A DNA stretch of 64,000 bases from Polaribacter marinaquae (GTDB taxonomy: Bacteria; Bacteroidota; Bacteroidia; Flavobacteriales; Flavobacteriaceae): the NCBI RefSeq assembly GCF_038019025.1, contig NZ_CP150496.1, forward strand, positions 647,501 to 711,500, given 5' to 3'. A model generated the notes under the pieces. It saw only the letters and a program-made list of their open reading frames with translations, was not told the origin of the DNA and made no database searches. Both the position numbers and the translations under genes were made by a program. This document shows positions 62,843 through 64,000 of this stretch, one piece after another. The number at the start of each line of letters is the position of its first letter. The stretch's first letter is position 1.

Positions 62843-63018
62843 GTGATAATGGCAGGTTTCCTGACTTGCGTCTTGTAACAAACCTTCCCAACAAAAAAAT
62901 GTCAGTGGTAAAAGAATAGTTACAAGCTTTGTAGCTTACAGTTGCGGGAACAGTTCTAGATTTTAACTAGATTCCCTTTTAATTTGATGCAAACCAATTT
63001 TTACATCAAAACCAAAAT
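62843..63018 (-). promoter_or_regulatory. Cobalamin riboswitch upstream of the TonB receptor
   Basis: On the minus strand I read GGGAATCT..GAACTGTTCCCGCAACTG and then, near the 3' end, AGTCAGGAAACCTGCC (62851-62866), a match to the B12 box. GTTCCCGCAACTG is the standard core of the riboswitch. It lies about 95 bases before the receptor start, and the box TACATTTG (63024-63031) supplies a promoter ahead of it. Binding of adenosylcobalamin or a related form should lower expression of the receptor. The exact boundaries are estimated. Confidence 0.93.
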
Positions 63019-63023
63019 CGGCA

Positions 63024-63031
63024 CAAATGTA
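63024..63031 (-). promoter_or_regulatory. -7 box for the riboswitch-receptor transcript
   Basis: On the minus strand the bases read TACATTTG, a match to TAnnTTTG. It lies just upstream of the riboswitch start. A clear -33 TTG was not found. Confidence 0.5.
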
Positions 63032-63087
63032 GACTATAAATTGATATTAGAAAACATTTTTGTAATCTTGTCTTAAAATTAATTTTC

Positions 63088-64000
63088 ATGAATAATAATT
63101 TCTCAAAAATATTACTTGTCACTTTTTTATCAATAATTGTATCATGTCAAAAAAACAACAAAGAAGTTGATAAAAATTATAGCCTAAAAAGTAAGATTAA
63201 ATACGCTAAAGGTTTTGACATTATTAATGAAAATGGGTCAAAAAAATTAATTATTAAAACAGCATATCAAAACTCTAATAACGTTTTTAAATATATTATA
63301 AGAAACAAGCAAAACAAAAAAACGATAACCACAAATGGAACTGTAATCTCTACACCAATTCGAAAAATTGTAGTTACCTCTACAACTCATATACCAATGG
63401 TTGAGTTATTAAATGAAGAAACATCTATTGTAGGCTTTCCTTATTCAAAATATATTTCTTCAAAAAAAACAAGAAAATTAATTGAAGAAAATAAAATTAT
63501 AGAGATTGGAAAAGAAAGTTCTTTAAATACAGAAATACTCCTTAATCTTCAACCAGAACTAGTAGTTGGTTATAGTGTTTCTAGTGCTGATAAAAGCCTA
63601 ACAACCATAAAAAAAGCAGGTATAAATGTTATTTACAATGGTGATTGGCTAGAAGAAACTCCGTTAGGAAGAGCAGAATGGATTAAATTTTTTGGGGTTT
63701 TATTTGATAAAGAAAAAGAGGCTGACAGTATTTTTAATAGCATCGAAAAAAATTATTTAAATGCAAAAAAAATTGCTTTATCAGCAAAAAGCAAACCTAC
63801 TGTTTTGTCTGGTGCAATTATGAGTAAAGATATTTGGAATTTACCAGCTGGAGAAAGTTACGTTGCACAATTTTTAAGAGATGCAAATTTAAATTACTTA
63901 TGGCAAGACACAAAAGGTAAAGGGAGTTTGTCCTTAAGTTTCGAGAGTGTTTTTGATAAAGGTCAAAGTGCAAATTATTGGATAGCTCCTGGTTATTTTA
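63088..64000 (+). CDS. ABC transporter substrate-binding lipoprotein (BtuF/FepB-like), truncated by the window
   Basis: An open frame of at least 304 codons runs off the right edge of the window. The start MNNNFSKILLVTFLSIIVSCQ has a lipobox (IVSC), so it is a lipoprotein. The body matches periplasmic helical-backbone binding proteins for B12, haem or iron chelates: PIRKIVVTSTTHIPMVELLN, NTEILLNLQPELVVGYS and GINVIYNGDWLEETPLGRAEWIKFF. It is divergent from a riboswitch-controlled receptor (338 bp between starts), so a role in cobalamin uptake is likely. The C-terminus is outside the window. Confidence 0.85.
   Translation, partial: MNNNFSKILLVTFLSIIVSCQKNNKEVDKNYSLKSKIKYAKGFDIINENGSKKLIIKTAYQNSNNVFKYIIRNKQNKKTITTNGTVISTPIRKIVVTSTTHIPMVELLNEETSIVGFPYSKYISSKKTRKLIEENKIIEIGKESSLNTEILLNLQPELVVGYSVSSADKSLTTIKKAGINVIYNGDWLEETPLGRAEWIKFFGVLFDKEKEADSIFNSIEKNYLNAKKIALSAKSKPTVLSGAIMSKDIWNLPAGESYVAQFLRDANLNYLWQDTKGKGSLSLSFESVFDKGQSANYWIAPGYF

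Overview
The window is a 64 kb chromosomal segment of a low-GC marine-type member of the Bacteroidota, most likely family Flavobacteriaceae (Polaribacter/Tenacibaculum-like). Pointers are the AT-rich codon use, promoters with the Bacteroidota -7 box TAnnTTTG, and lineage-typical families (DUF4290, DUF3810, OstA-like protein, HU-like proteins, a DnaJ with only two Cys motifs, MurA with Asp at the fosfomycin site, a split transketolase). No IS element, prophage, CRISPR array, rRNA or tRNA gene was found. Species-level identity cannot be read from the sequence alone.

Layout. 0-5.8 kb: a truncated HAD phosphatase, a SnoaL-like protein, an ergothioneine-type operon (egtB, egtD and a racemase-like gene), a SlyD-like FKBP, a TtcA-type tRNA thiolase and an HU-like protein. 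6.2-9.5 kb: a compact, very AT-rich three-gene cassette (SMEK-like protein, small middle protein, SMC/Rad50-like ABC ATPase) that I read as an ABC three-component (ABC-3C) conflict/defence system. 9.7-18.2 kb: a YkgJ-type Cys-cluster protein, sbcD-sbcC, and a reverse operon of gltP-like symporter, sulfurtransferase and TerB-like protein. 18.3-28 kb: a DUF937 protein, bshA (bacillithiol), the transketolase N-subunit, two tandem TPR-TM-AraC regulators of mosaic ancestry, an exported protein often mislabelled asparagine synthetase B, and dnaB. 28-43 kb: DUF3810 protein, two amidohydrolase genes, a SpoU methylase, an M48 protease, relA/spoT, a Fur-family gene, purA, an OstA-like protein and a class III aminotransferase. 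43-51.6 kb: a small secreted protein, a lipoprotein with duplicated modules, a Crp/Fnr regulator, an M23 peptidase and two different aconitases. 51.8-58.6 kb: RNase P RNA, dnaJ, grpE, murA, a DUF4290 protein and a UvrD/PcrA helicase, all on the minus strand. 58.7-64 kb: a SatD-like/DUF3307/membrane-protein operon behind a periodic operator array, then a cobalamin riboswitch with a TonB receptor and a divergent, truncated BtuF-like binding protein.

How it fits together. Most of the window is housekeeping: replication and repair (DnaB, SbcCD, UvrD), the envelope (MurA, OstA-like), chaperones (DnaJ, GrpE), stringent response and purine synthesis (RelA, PurA), and the TCA cycle (two aconitases). 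Low-molecular-weight thiol chemistry is represented twice (ergothioneine-type genes and bshA). The best candidates for less-described biology are the ABC-3C cassette (6190-9517), the SatD-like operon with its 28-bp-period operator (58770-60741) and the mosaic TPR/AraC pair (21474-24937).
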